Part shown: piece after piece, positions 1-12,849 of the stretch | Layout: each line of letters starts with the position of its first letter | Position numbering within the stretch: position 1 is the first letter of the stretch | NCBI GenBank assembly: GCA_020747065.1 | Contig: JAGMVK010000009.1 | Span: 1,240,001 to 1,304,000 of the forward strand | DNA length: 64,000 bases | Reading direction: 5' to 3' | Source of the DNA: Cadophora sp. MPI-SDFR-AT-0126 | Taxonomy: Eukaryota > Ascomycota > Leotiomycetes > Helotiales > Ploettnerulaceae | The notes under the pieces: model-generated | What the model was told of the DNA's origin: nothing | Seen by the model: only the letters and a program-made list of their open reading frames with translations | Database searches by the model: none | Position numbers and translations under genes: made by a program

Positions 1-138
1 ACTTAGTACACTTATTTTACTTTCTTTACTTATATAATCACTCTTTATAACTATTTTTTCTCTTATAATTAGAATAGAGATTCACTCTTATAATAAAGAT
101 TCACTTAGAAACTATCTTTCTAAAAGAAGATTTACTAG

Positions 139-353
139 TATTAGTCTATAGGCCTATATAAAACATATCTCAACTAGAATAGGAAGTAAGACTACTTACA
201 GAGGCGATTCAGTAGCGTTTCAGAGGCAGTATATAATCTGGTATCTCCCGCCCCCTCTTAGAAATATACAGATTTTCTATACTATTAAGCTTAATATACA
301 TATACATGATATTTACATTTAATTCTTGGCTTATATTCGGTATTGAACCGACA
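139..353 (+). repeat. 215-bp LTR, copy 1 (RIP-mutated)
   Basis: This copy aligns end to end, without gaps and at exactly the same 215-bp length, with copies at 61049-61263 (opposite strand) and 63456-63670. Copy 3 begins TGTTGGTCC and ends AACTAACA, the short inverted termini of an LTR; here the start reads TATTAGTCT and the end ACCGACA. Differences between copies are nearly all C-to-T or G-to-A, the signature of RIP. The flanking 5-mers (ACTAG and ATCAG) do not match, so this may be one LTR of a longer element, perhaps the 3' LTR of one lying left of the window. A short purine run (AAAAGAAGA) just upstream could be a polypurine tract, but that is weak. Confidence 0.85.
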
Positions 354-1638
354 ATCAGTAATAACATTTTTCATAGCTTTACGTAGCATTTTAAGTGGCA
401 AATAATGATTAATATTTCTATTGTTTATAATTTTATTTACCCTTAATTTTGGTGGGGAACCCGCCAAGACGCTAAAAGGCGTTCCACCGCTTGAGGGGAT
501 ACATAGACTGTAGACTACGGCATCAGCCGCAATCAGGGAACGCAACGGCTCAGTGACTTAAGCGACACAAGCGAAGTAAACAAATAATTGGATTTAACTA
601 CATAGTCTCGACAGTCTTCTATACGACAAAACGAAGTGATTACTTTTAGTAGATGAAAACAAAATCTCAGAGAGAGAGGACCTCTACGCACCGCGTTGGT
701 ATCTGGGATCATTGTCGAATGGAAGGACAGTCCCGAAAGACTTTTCGTTTCTGAACAGACCTACAGAGATGGATTTGTACTCATGGAGAAGAGACTTTCG
801 TGGCAAGAAGTGGCCTGGTAGTAATCAAAGGGCACCCGTTCAGCATTCGAAGTCCTGTCACAACGCTAACTTTGCGCATTTATTCAGGCTCGGTCAAGCT
901 TCTCCACTTCGTTACATTGCATTGTATGACACTGCACCACGACCAACTCTGATTCCTACCTATCCAGGTTAAGTTCAACTAATCAACACATATGCACAGA
1001 TCTCTTTCTTCCTCAACCACTGTTCAGCCGCTCACAGAAGCGCCGGCTCCAAAGTCACCGACACCAGATCCACCTATTAAAAATATATATCAACGCCTCG
1101 TTACCATCACCATCCTCTTATCCCTTCGTGCCCACGGTGAATATATAGATAAGTAAGCCATCGTAAGACATCCATCCATCGCTCCCACCAATCAATGCAT
1201 CAGACATCCACACCCCATATCGCGCGTACGTGCATGCAAAACAATAGAGAAGAAGATCCCATTCCCATCCCGCGCTGTCCATTTCGTAGCGCGTCAAAAC
1301 TCCCGAGTGACCCGACCCAACCAATGACAACCCAAACCCAGTCCATTCAGCTTAATCGTATACTTATTTTGGATCGCGCGCATTGTAGGTCGAACGACTG
1401 CTGTAAAGAGAACATATAAAGAAAATACGAGTATCAATGCTATACAAGTTTCGTTCGTCGGAATCATCATTGATCAATACAGCCAGCCATTCCCAGAAAA
1501 GATAGTGAACGTCGAACGCCTTGCTGAAGTGCCCAAATATCGACTGAATTGGTTATAATATATCGATGCGCGTATAATCGTACTGTCCTTTGCGCCAACT
1601 TGTTGCTTGCTCGCTCGCTTCATCTGGTAAGTGGATGC
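354..1638. other. Intergenic, no gene seen
   Basis: Base composition returns from AT-rich to normal between about 450 and 700. The short ORFs here have no exon structure or recognisable product. The last few hundred bases before 1639 are probably the 3' untranslated region of the adenylate cyclase gene on the minus strand. Confidence 0.6.
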
Positions 1639-4600
1639 TCAAGCACTTGTCAAGCGTTTCGTCTTCTTCGTATTACTCCTGTTCACATTCTCAGGCGGTA
1701 GATCCCCAAAGCGGGTTTTGTATCTGGCAAGTTCCTTGAGCTGGTCTTGCAGCGATCCGAGTACTTCGTCCATCGGGGCTCGAAGTTGGTTGAGGTCTGT
1801 CAGTGGAGCTTTTCCGGCTGCTAGGTGGCGAGTTGCGAGGGTTGAAATGCATGTCTGGGTAAAGTTAGTATGTTTTGGCTGCTATGGGGAGCAGCTTACC
1901 TCAATCCGAGAAACTTGGTGGGTCAGGAAGTTCACCAAGAATCTGTCCGTGACCTCACCACCCCTATGCTTCATCTTCTCCAGCATCGCTGTCTCAGGAG
2001 GCTGCAAAGCAACGTTGTGTCCCCTCTCTACCTCCAGACTAGAACACAGCATCTCCAATCGCAAACTCACACTCCAAAGTGCCCAGACACAGTCGGTATC
2101 GATGCTCAACTGAGTTTGTTGTGACAAAGTAGCAGGCTCTTCGAGTTGTGTAAGCTTGTCGGTCTCCGCAATCCGTTGCTGGTAATGAATACGACCAGAC
2201 AGAGCGTGTGGATACATGAGGTAGATATATTCCGGATTTTCCAGACCCTTGAGTTTTCGCTCGCCCATGTCTTTGACCTCGAAGCCTTGACTGCTGAGGG
2301 AACGAAGCTCACGACGAATGGACTGACTGAGCACGTCATTGTCATAGGCGTCTTCAGATCCAGTAGAGCCAGATCTGTCGCTCTCGCTGTAGGTCTCCAA
2401 GCACCGCTGAATCTCGGAGATGAAGTCTGCCGACACTGTGATCTGACCACCGTCCGCGACAGAAGAAATTCGTGAAGCTCTGTTGACCATGGGTCCAAAG
2501 TAATCCATGCGTCTCGTGACAGGATCATGCTCGCACACTGGTGCGCCCCAATGGATGCCCATTCTCACGCTCAATCCCTTGAAGATTAATGTGTGATCGT
2601 TATCGTAGACCTCTTGCCCGAGGAAACTCGACAGAACTTCTGATGGCCACTGTACTTCAAGGAGCTGCTGCTGGACGGCAAAGCACCAAAGTAGAGCAGA
2701 GGTAGCAGTGGGGAAGGAGACCATGAATGCGTCTCCTTCCGTCTTGACTTCATAGCCTCCAATAATACGTAGTTGTCGACGCATAACCTCGTTGTGAAGC
2801 TTAATCGCAGAACGCATGGCGCTTGGATATGTTTCCCAAAGTAGGGTTGAGCTCTTAATATCAGTGAAGACGATACTGAGATCGCCGACAGGGGCTTGGA
2901 CCTCTGCCTGTAGACGACGGAGACCCGAGTCTGCAACAGTCTCCTTCTTCTTTGGCCGCCTGGCAGGGGCGTAGCCTTCATCAATAATGGCAGCTGGGTT
3001 GAATGACAGACTTTGGACACGGTGAGGTCTGATCTGTGCTCGCTTCTTCAAATCACTGACGCCAATCATCATGACCATAAGCTTGTTCGTTGCTCCAAAT
3101 GCAATGGCGTAATCTCGCAGTCTCTGGGCAGCTCTCATCAAGTCGCCGCGTTCCAATCTTGCAATGTCGACAACAATCTCAGGTGATAGGTACTCCCATA
3201 GTTCTCTAGATGCTACCAGAATCATCTCATCTTGTTCCTTGATAGTGACCTGCGTGATATGAGGAGCTGCTTGAACAGCAGGCATGAGCTGGACGTAGCC
3301 GAATGCTCTTGAGACTTCAAGAATATCGTTGAGCTTTCCTTGTCGAGAGACCCAACCACCAGCATCACGAATGCGTTGCCTTTCATTAGGCTCAGCCGGA
3401 TCGTGCTTTCTTGTCAAAATGCGGTGACCACCTTCTGAGTGAATGAGCATGGCTTGTGCATCTCCAACATTGGCAACGTAGAGCTCGGACTGCTGCAAGA
3501 ACATGACTGTTGCAACACCCCCTGAGTGTAGATCCGCCTGGCTAAGCACTGCGGGTGCCGCTGAGCCTCGATGAGAAAGCAGTGATCTTTCTTCGGTGTG
3601 TTGCGTCGCAGCAGTGGCCAGGTCTTTGTTGAGGGATAAAAATGCACGTCTCAGAGCGTCCGCCGGGGTCTCATCAGGCGTGGAATTGACTTTCTTCAAC
3701 TCTTCGCTGAAGATGTGTTGGAAGTTCTCGTGCAGGTACTTTGCGATCTTTGAACCACCACTTGACAATGCTTGACCGTCAAACATCCCGAGTAGAGTTT
3801 CCGTTTCGGTGGAATTGAATCTAGGAACGACCATATCGATGATGGATAAATGCTCGTTTCTCCCCAAGGTATCTGCCATTCCATACGCCAGCTGTCCCGC
3901 AAGCGAGCCCGAGGTACGGACTCTTCGATCTTCGGTCTCATCTGGAGTCGTTGGAATAGTCAACGTGACATCCATCAAGCCGAGGATTCGCAAATGCTGC
4001 AAAGCACTGAAGTCCGTAAGATCACGTCCATCACGACTGCCTGCTCCTCCTGGCAAAGACGGCTTGATCTCGAGACGCTTGTTGCCTGACAAATTCAAGT
4101 ATTTGAGATTCGTGTTCCAGTTCCAGTTCCAATCGTATGGCCAATTGGAAACGTTATATTTGAGCGAATTGCTGCCACAGTCCAGTATAACAAGCCGGTG
4201 TGCTTTCCCAAGTTCAGCTGGAAGCGTCTGGAACTTGTTGCCGTTGATGTGCAGAATCTGAAGGAGGCTGAACTCTTCGAAGTCATCTGAAGGAAGCGAA
4301 GTCAACTCGTTACCAGACAGATAAAGCTCAACCAGCTGAGGCCAACTCTTGAGGGTTCTTTGCGGCATGTCATTGAGGTCGTTGTATGACAGATTCAGGA
4401 CACGAAGTTCTCCCAGCATAATGAGCTCATCGAACACATCGTCATCAAGTTGATTGTCGGCCAAGTAGAGGTTCCTCAGGGAACCAGCAAAGGTGTTGAG
4501 AAGTCTCGCTGATAGGCCTGAGTCCTTGCGGAGCACAGTAGGCTGAGTCTGGATGGTATCTTGGGAGGCGCTCCTCGAAACGACTGAAGTCTTTCGGCCA

Positions 4601-7600
4601 CCTTTTCCATATACTGATACAAGAGAGCTCTTTCGGTCCGGTCCCGCTGGTACGGGCGAACCACCCACGCTGAGCAATCCGCTTGATGCCTGACTAGGCC
4701 GCCTTTGACCAAAAGCTTCTAGAGGACCTAATTCCTCGAAGCTCGAGTTGTTCGAGGTCTGTCCAGGGCTCCCATTGAGGGCGCCTTGGTTAGTAGCGGA
4801 AGCATCACCTGGTACTTGAGGTGCTCGGGAAGCTGGTTTAGGGAAGTTATCCAGCACATTCGACGAGATATTGAGTGTCTCGAGCTTGTTGGCCCACCAA
4901 AGCTCCATTGGCAATTTCTTCAGATTGTTCTCCCGGACGTCAAGGAAGCGTAGCTCGGTGAGACAACCAATCTCAGCTGGTAGACTACTCAAGGAATTTC
5001 GAGCAATGCTGAAATGCTCAAGTTTCCGCAACTTACCAATATGGCTAGGCAGAGAGACGAAATGATTCTTGTCCAGGACAAGTTTGACCAAATTTGGCAT
5101 TTTGTCGAAGGCGGCATCTGGAATATGTGCCAACTTGGCATTTGACAATATGAGTGTTGTCAACGTTGGGACAGCGTTGAGGATCTCGAATTTGGTAACA
5201 GGATTGGAGTTGAGACGAAGTACCCGGATTTTTGTGAATTCCGATTCGCAAACAGAGACCGAGTTGTGATCAGCAGATATCTGTTCGACCTTGGGCAGTT
5301 TTGCAATGACATCGATACTGGAGAGGGCGTTGTAGCGGACATCTACTTCTTTCATGTTGATCAATTCTCCCAACGTAGCCGGTAATGATCCGTTCAGTCG
5401 ATTATTCGTGATGACAAATCGTTCCAGATTCCTCAGCTTACCAATCTCATCAGGTAAACTTGCAATGCTATTGAAACTCATGTCGATGTCCACAAGACCT
5501 TCCAAGTCACAGAGAAACTTGGGGAACGAATCCAAGAAGTTCGAGGATATATTTAGCGTTCTCATCGATTTGAACGCTCCAAAGTAGGTCGGGAGACTCC
5601 TTAACCGGTTGTTTGCCAATTTGAGACTGATGAGACCTTGAAGTCTCGATAACTCGGCGTGTTCGAGCTGCTCCAGTCTGTTATTAGAAACGTCGAGGAT
5701 CGTAAGTCGGCTAGCTCGACTAAGACTAGGCGGTAATTTCCATGCCTCATTATTGATGTATTTTATGTCGCGTAAGTTCTGACATGACTGGATAAAGTCC
5801 TTTGGCAGGTCAAGTGAGAGGTTGCGTGAGAGGTTCAGGGAGATGATTTCTGAGGCTTTGGAATAGAGGGAAATGGGAATGGTGACGAGGTTGCGGCCAG
5901 ACAAGTCAACATGGCTGTACTTCTGTACCCGGCTGACACCCGGATCATTGGTGACAGATGCATATCCGCTTTCTCTTGCCGGTACAAATGAAAATCGACA
6001 CAAATAGCTGTTGTCTTCCCTCCCAACATCCTCAATCTTGTCGTTTTCCTCGTAACCTGCCTGTTCCAGTAGTCTTTTCTGGATCACTACGGGTCTTTCT
6101 CCAGCTCCAAGGATTCGCTGTAAGTCGTGCTTCTTCATCACAATTTGATAGTTTTCCAAGCTATCTGTCATGTAAGTCTTTTTGCCCACTTGACTCATGA
6201 TCTCGGTGACCGTTGAATTGAGGGGCGTCGATAGAGTGACAAAGGTACCATCGATCCTGAAAATACGGATGCAATAGGGTGCAGCCTTTTCATCTGCCTT
6301 GGGTGGAATTCCAGCTTCGTCAATTTCGTCCAGGCGTGACATGTTATCATCGTTGATCTTCTTGACCGCCCAACTGTCAGGCGCATCCCACTTCATGCCT
6401 CCAGCGCTTTCTGCTTCGATCTTCGCCTCATCCTCCACATTACCAACGAATATGTTGTTGTCCAGTGGTGTCAGTGGAGGCGGTTTTGCTAGGATGCCTT
6501 CCATGTTCGACAGATTCGTGTCCAGATTGAAAAATGATCCCGGCGCGGCGGCTCTCTCATTGGGATCAGTCCATTGTTCCGTATCGTCCGTGGCCCTTGA
6601 TTTTCCTTTCCGGAATGGCAACTTGTTGAACGTCCCTTGACGAGATGACCCATTTGGTCTGCTGCTCCCAGCAAATTGGCCATTATCAATCCTTGGAAGG
6701 TTGATCTCTGATCCTGCAACACTTCCCTCTCGACTCCATTGTCCAAACTCGGGAGATCCATAGCTTTTACCATTCGACGGAGGGGTTTGAAAAGAACGTA
6801 CTGAACCCGGCAATTCCTTCAGTCGAGCCTGTGGATCATCCTTGTCTTTGTGTTTTCGAAATCGCCCAAGAATCCTCCGCTTTGTACCTCCGGTTGGCGA
6901 AGTTGATCCATCATTCTGAGGGGGTTTGGCTGTCTTCCCGCTCCACTGGCTCATGCCGCTCGGTGTAGGACTGTTGGATCGTTTCGGCAGACTCGTACTC
7001 GACGAATTGCCCAGCGCCGTACCCATGGAAGTCGGCGCACGCCCTCCTTGCCTGGAACTGATACCCGGATCCTCCCTACTGACTGAGGGTCGCAGAGCTC
7101 TGGCGTCTTCGTTGCTCTTGTTATGCCTGTGGCTATGACCCGGCAAGTGAACATGCCCTGTTCGCGAAGAAGAGGAGGTCTTGAGCGGCACCTGAGGACC
7201 TTCGCCGGTATAACGCCCTTTGTCTGGGCCAGAGAGTTTTTCTCGCACAGGTGCTTCGCCGTATTTGGGAATGTCCTTGATTAAGAATCAGTTTCTGTCA
7301 AAAAGCGCTACTGCAGATGCCATATTTGGTCCCAAAAGGGAAGGAGGGGAGAAGATAAGGTTTTTTGCTCAGCAAACTCTACCCTAGTCCAATACGCAAA
7401 ACTGCAATTGCAATATAATATTGAACTGACCTGAGAATCTTGGTAAAGGAACGGCACCACGTCACTAGAGGGGATTGGTGTTCTTGGTCGTGATGAGCCT
7501 GGAGATGCATCTCTTTGTGTCCTGTCCGTAGCAGACGAATGATTCCTTTCCCGATGGCTTCGGGCAAAGGAATGCGATCGAGCGTCCTTGCCATGCGAAG

Positions 7601-8487
7601 GAAGGCTTGTGTCAGACCCATCCCGACCTGGAAAGTCCTCCCCAAAGAAGGTTTGAAGCTTTTTATGTATACCCTGCCGTGATACACTCGATTTCGAGCC
7701 CTGACTGCTCGCAGTCGTCACACTGGCCACCGAGGGTCTTCTTTCATCTCCAAAATATATATCGGCCGGCGAATCGCTCGCGTTTGTGTTCCCTGTCAAG
7801 CCAGTCCCCGGTCTGAAGCCAGGCGACAATTGCGAGCCTTGCGACAGGTTGTCGCTGGAGTCATTGTAGAAACTTGTGCCAAATGCGCTCGCCGGCGAAG
7901 TAACCGTCCCGTTCGAGGACATCCAAGGCGCGATTTGGTTCGGTGATCCCAAGGCAGTTGGGGGGTTGTGTTGAATCTTCGGTATAGGTCCTCCTCCGGT
8001 TTCCAGAACTGCAAGATCGCGACGATAGTTGCCAAAGTCGCTCATTCTATGGTCCCGAGGGGAAACATTGGGAGACGACTGCGAGGTCGGGGATATTGCG
8101 GTGCGTGGAGCAGCAGTGGTTGGCGAAACTTGAGGATCTGTCTCGGGTCTGGGAGAGGACGATGCAAGTACCCGTCAGTCAATGAACATGTTCGTTCATT
8201 CGCAAGGGTCGGGCAGCTGGTTTGAGACAAGACAAAGGAATCAAAATGGAAGATTGCGAATAAATCAAAGAACTCCAAATATGAGAGAGAGAGAGAGAGA
8301 GAGAGATTGCGGCTCCCACTCACTTGTTTCTGCCGTCAGTCTTGACGGTCATGGCATTGCCTCGTCGCGATGGGCCCCGGAATAGCGAGCTAGAGCTGGG
8401 CCCTTTGACAGTCTCGACGGACTTCCAGCTGTCCGTGCTCGAGCTCGTCGCAGAACTGTTGCGAACATCCTTCTCTTTTCTGGTCAT
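1639..8487 (-). CDS. cyr1: Adenylate cyclase (RA-LRR-PP2C-cyclase)
   Basis: Makes cAMP from ATP and feeds protein kinase A signalling; fungal homologues sit at membranes and are controlled by Ras or G-alpha. Exons, phase-checked: 8487-8324, 8148-7431, 7275-1900, 1854-1639, giving 2157 aa. The last intron is only 45 nt and has a TACTAAC branch site. Order of parts: Ser/Pro-rich N-terminus; Ras-association domain about 626-723; leucine-rich repeats about 747-1420, interrupted by a low-complexity insert; PP2C-like domain about 1432-1702; class III cyclase about 1756-1980 with the metal-binding FTDIKSS motif; and a short C-terminal region. The PP2C part keeps MFDGQ and NVGDAQ motifs but departs from the catalytic consensus, as is usual in this family. 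The first intron contains an (AG)n run. Length and domain order match the known fungal enzymes (S. cerevisiae Cyr1, Neurospora CR-1), so the call is secure. Confidence 0.96.
8282..8306. repeat. (AG)n microsatellite in cyr1 intron 1
   Basis: A run of about twelve AG units lies inside the first intron of the adenylate cyclase gene, on the plus-strand reading. It sits about 20 nt downstream (in gene sense) of the GTGAGT donor. Confidence 0.8.
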
Positions 8488-11459
8488 GGTTGACCAGCAA
8501 TTGCAACTAGGAGACTGCCATGGGATGGGATGATGTTGTTGCTGTTGCTACTATTACTGCGAGTGGCGGGGAGAGGGATCGCAATGAGCGTTAAGGTGTG
8601 TGGTGGTTGGTGTTGGTCGATGTGGTGGTGGTGTGGTGGTGGAGCGGATGGATTGTTGCGAGGTGGGAGAGTCTGGAATGAAGTCGACGTTTAGTGTGGT
8701 GGAGGGTGGGTGTAGTTAGCCATAGGCTTCCTTGCTTACTTGCTTGCTTTTTGGATGGTTCCGGCTAACTGTCATCAAGATCTGACATGGACAAAAAGAG
8801 GATCGCTTATGGGACTGCTAAACTGAACTACTGCAACGTACTGGACTACATTTGCTTCTGTACTGGAGAGCCGGATTGGTGTCATGTAGAGGTTAGTTAC
8901 TGTAGAGTCAGCTGTCATCTCATGGATGATTGATTACATTCACGAGTTCTTAGTGTGAGAAGCGAAGCTCTCGGCAACGCCCGCGTCGAGTGGAGTGGAG
9001 TGGACGATGAAAACACAAAAGCGGGGGGGGGGTTATCCCTATGCAGCGCAATATCTCGTTCGTACTACATGCACCACCTGCGCATTTCTTCGTACGGAAG
9101 CCTTGCAAAACACATTGAATCAGTGTGCCAAAGGGAACAAAGCCTGCTGTGTCATGGAACGGTAACTAAACAAGAAAGAAAGACGCCGTGACGAGGTCGA
9201 GTTTGGACGTGCCTTAGACAGAAGCGGAACATTTCCATGGGTAAGAGAACTGTTTGAGCTTGAATAATGCGCTTTGTGGTGATTGAGCCAGCGAGGGGAA
9301 GGGGAAGGAAGGAGTGTAAAGGCTGCGTAGGCGGAACAAGCTCAATTGTCTCAAGTAAATATGTACGAGTACCAAAACGATGGTGCGGTCTTTAAAAGAG
9401 TGTGTCTCGTTCTGATACTAAGACTCGAGATGAACTGGATCGAAAATCGTGTTCGAGGTCTCAGATGCAAGCCTTTGATAAAGAGCTTCTCGAAAACTTA
9501 AACAAAGAAAGTATGTCTTCTTATCCCAGGCGACAGAAAGTCAAATTCGTCCTTACGGTTTACGATCCTCCTTCAAGTCTCGGAGCGGTTCCTACCTTAG
9601 TTTCTCCTAAACAAAGTATTCACTATTTGTCTTCGACTCCCGCCTCGTCTCGAAGCTGCTGTTGGTACCCGTCGGGACGTGCACTAAGACTATCTTCATC
9701 AGCTCAATAGAATTGAGACATTCAGAGAGATATCTGTTCCCTGATCATGAAGAAAATTGTTTTAACTAGAAGACCTGGGTTTTATATTGGCACTTTATTC
9801 CCTTGTTCTATTTCGAAGTTTTGGTGGGAATTATATCTTGCTACCCCGCCAAGACCGTCACCTCCCAACTTCCCGGTACCCGTTTCGTCACCGTTGGCAC
9901 CAAATGGACGCCTCTTGCAACTCTCCCACTCTCACATCACTACGTAGAACCCAGGTCATGTCAACTCCCTTCCCGTCGCCTTCTCTCCGTCCGTTCCTCC
10001 TAGACCAGAAGCTTCGGCTTTATTCTTCTCTCTACCGCACACTAAACGCGCATCCGGCCGCTCATATCCTGAAACACTCTCATCGGCACCTCACACAAAA
10101 CCCCTCGTTCCCCTGCAAATCACCTCGTGGTGGACGAATGCCAGGATGGATGACATCGATCAAAGAACAAAGATCAAACGGCGATCATTCGTTACCAAGA
10201 TCTCCAGTAACTCAGCTGATGTCTACTCGAGACTCTGGAACTGGAACGGAAATTGAAGACTCGTATCATGGAACTATCCTCGGGAGACAACATTGTCGTC
10301 CTGGATTCATTTCAAAGGATCTCGAAAAGCTTATTACTCGGACTTAAGGCTCCGATCGCTCCCATATCAGCATCAATGTCGGCAAAGCGCTTCTTCTAGG
10401 GGATCTTTCCTCCGGTTGCAAAGCCAGTTTACCGAGCTGTCACATCCCGTAGACCAGGAATGGCTCAGAAGGAAGAAAGGTTTGCTCAGCCTTAAATAGA
10501 ATCTTGGTGGACCAAAGCCTAGGCAAATTCGACTCCTTCTGGTCCCTGGGTCGTAATCCGAATCTTGTTCTAGAAATCCTTTACTTAGCACCAGATTGAA
10601 TGGCTAATGTGGATCCCAGAAACACTGCAGCTTCCCGAGACGGAACATTTGAGCCAGACACTGTCTATCCTTGAGCTGAAGGAAGGTTCGAAGACTTCCT
10701 TCGTCTGCTTTTGTTTCTTTTGGAAACTTTGAATGCTTCCTCGGGCCTTCTCTGAAAGGGAGTGTGGTGTTCGAGACATGTCATGTGAGCCTTCAAAGCA
10801 ACAGCCTTCCGGGGAGGGTTCGTGTGAAGCTCAATTATCATGAATTCCAGTCTGGTCCGCTTCTATTCGTTTTTCTACTGCTCCGTCCGTCCCATGCCTT
10901 TGTTTTTCCTCAGGAGATGCAGGCGCTATTGAGTATCACGTGCCTCCCCTGGCCAGCAAGCGCGCCAGATATCTTCCTTGCGATGGAGCATGTTCTCTCG
11001 AACTTGTAATCTCTACAATCTTATCGTCATGATCAAGGAAAAACCGCCCTCCTTCCTACAGCCATGCCCTGGCTCATTCAAAATTATCCCAGGGATCAGG
11101 TGCAGCCTGCATCCGTTTTTCAGCGGGGGTGTTCCAAGAAATCAAGAGAAATTCATAGCCTGTATTTGGTCTTTGTCTCTACATAAGCCTCGGTCTTTGA
11201 ATGTTAAATTCCTCAAAATCGGAATTCAAGTCTCAAGGGAAGAAATTGGTATCGTCTCCACCGCAATACCACGATGAATGGTCAAGCAGGAAACGCCGGG
11301 TTAATTCTGGCCGGCCAGGTGACGATTTTCGAAGGGTCCGACTCGTCAACCGACTCGGTTTCGCAGTGACTTCCAACTAAAATGACTGATACCCAGGCAA
11401 GGCTCTCATGTGGCAGTATTAAACATGCGTTAGGACGAATGGCGCAAAAAAAAAAAAAA
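8488..11459. other. Upstream region of cyr1 and gene-poor DNA
   Basis: The proximal part has simple GTT/GTG-rich stretches at about 8530-8700 and is the likely promoter and 5' leader of adenylate cyclase. A run of about ten G lies near 9022-9031, and a run of 16 A near 11445-11460. ORFs at 9402-9710, 9787-10347 and 10978-11277 encode no recognisable protein, and I could not join them into a phase-consistent gene. The stretch may contain old transposon or gene debris. Confidence 0.5.
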
Positions 11460-11460
11460 A

Positions 11461-11990
11461 TTGGATGCGTATGAAAAAGCAAGACAAGGCAAATTGATCA
11501 ATCTCTATGACCAGGAGATAGAGCGCGACATTGAGCTGCTTGAAATCCGTGGGAGAATTGTAACGGAACTACTTCATCGGACAACTACTCAATCTCTTTT
11601 GATAAATTGACGGAGATCAAACAGTTTTTCCAAGAGTGGCCGCTGGACTGGCTGGAGCAGTACGCCGCCAAATCTGTGGACCCTGATATCGCTTTTGCTG
11701 CAGAGTATGGGTACCTCAATCTCCAGCAAGACCCAGACGAGGTGGCTAGTATTGATATCTGGTAAGCTGGTGTGTTCCCTTTACACGATAGGATACAATG
11801 ATAGTGCTACTAATTTTCAGCCATGGTATCCTCGAGGGGATCGGAGTTGCTTTGTTTTGATTCATTCAACGAAACGCAAAGCTCTCGTTTTGTTGTACAG
11901 CGCAGTCTGTAGCGAATTGAACGACTGGATTACAAGCAGCTACTACGGCGTATGATGAACTGCTGAAATATCGAGTGGTTGTGTAAGTGG
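11461..11990 (+). pseudogene. Decayed gene fragment with a surviving intron
   Basis: Two adjoining frames read like protein: a charged helix-like segment (key residues LYDQEIERDIELLEIRGR) ending near 11608, then, two bases out of phase, a segment from about 11600 with LTEIKQFFQEWPLDWLEQ. The second ends at a GTAAGC donor near 11762 and rejoins after a good branch site and acceptor (TACTAATTTTCAG) near 11820, in phase with HGILEGIGVALF, after which TGA follows. The frame break and stops suggest a dead gene. I do not recognise the family. A live gene with an unseen extra intron is the alternative. Confidence 0.35.
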
Positions 11991-12849
11991 AACCAAGGCC
12001 CTTACATTACTTCGGACAGGAAAAGTGTTGACAGCTTCCTAAGCGAGATAAAGGGGTATCACGTGGACTACTCATGTTGACTTTCAAGTTCGGCCTTGCC
12101 GACGAATCGTGCTCGAGCACTGAGACAACAGTTGTTTTGTGCCTTCAGATAGTTCTCGTGAGAGGGTAGGGCTTTCATTGTAACAATCGGGAACTTAACG
12201 GCTGATTTAATTTGGTATTGCAGTTTTCAGCTTATGTACGAGTACATGTCATTATATAACCGTCAAGTCTCGTTCAACTTTCACCGCAAACATGTTGCAT
12301 GCTTGAGGTTGAGCTTCTAGTGGTGTGATATGTCTACACTAGAGCTACAATATCAGAATCCCGTTCCTAACCCTTTTGTGGTTCCCTAGCCTTGTAGTCG
12401 CCTTGTTGCCTCAATTCCTAATCTTGGGAGTGGACTAGCTATCGACCATAGATGAGAACCTTTTGAGAAACATTGGGAGGGAATTTACTGTGTAGATAGC
12501 GTGTGGTGTGCAGGTTTGTCGATGCTGAGTGCTCTAGGCACTGCTGAGTCTTGGGTGAATTGTCCAGGGCAGAGAACCTAGCGCAGGGTTTGGGAATTTC
12601 TGGCATGAATCTTCAAGGAATCTCCTCTTTCTCATTTTGGCCTCTCGGCCTTGTTCATTCTCTGGCTCGATCAGAGTGATGAGCGATGTTACCAGGGGTA
12701 GTAACATAGTGGTAGATATTTCGATGCTAAGGGCCTTGATCTGCTGCGCTTAAGAGTGTGACTCTTAGTCCGAGACGAGGATCTATCAAATTCTCGGATG
12801 GGACAATATTGTCGCATGTGCGCTATTCGTTTAGATATGTTTGTTGAAT
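11991..12849. other. Intergenic, no gene seen
   Basis: Ordinary base composition with no coding frame that can be supported. The right end is probably the 3' untranslated region of the minus-strand gene that ends at 12850. Confidence 0.5.

Noticed and set aside
1882..7250. Many ORFs on both strands overlapping the adenylate cyclase exon
   Set aside because: They are shadow frames of one long, clearly homologous coding exon and have no recognisable content.
451..9870. Shared TTTTGGTGGG...CCCGCCAAGAC motif at about 453 and 9829
   Set aside because: The match is limited to about 20 bases with different spacing, so a common transposon end cannot be claimed.
9787..10347. 186-codon plus-strand ORF
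   Set aside because: Composition is low in structure, it overlaps two other frames of similar length, and it has no motif or matching introns.
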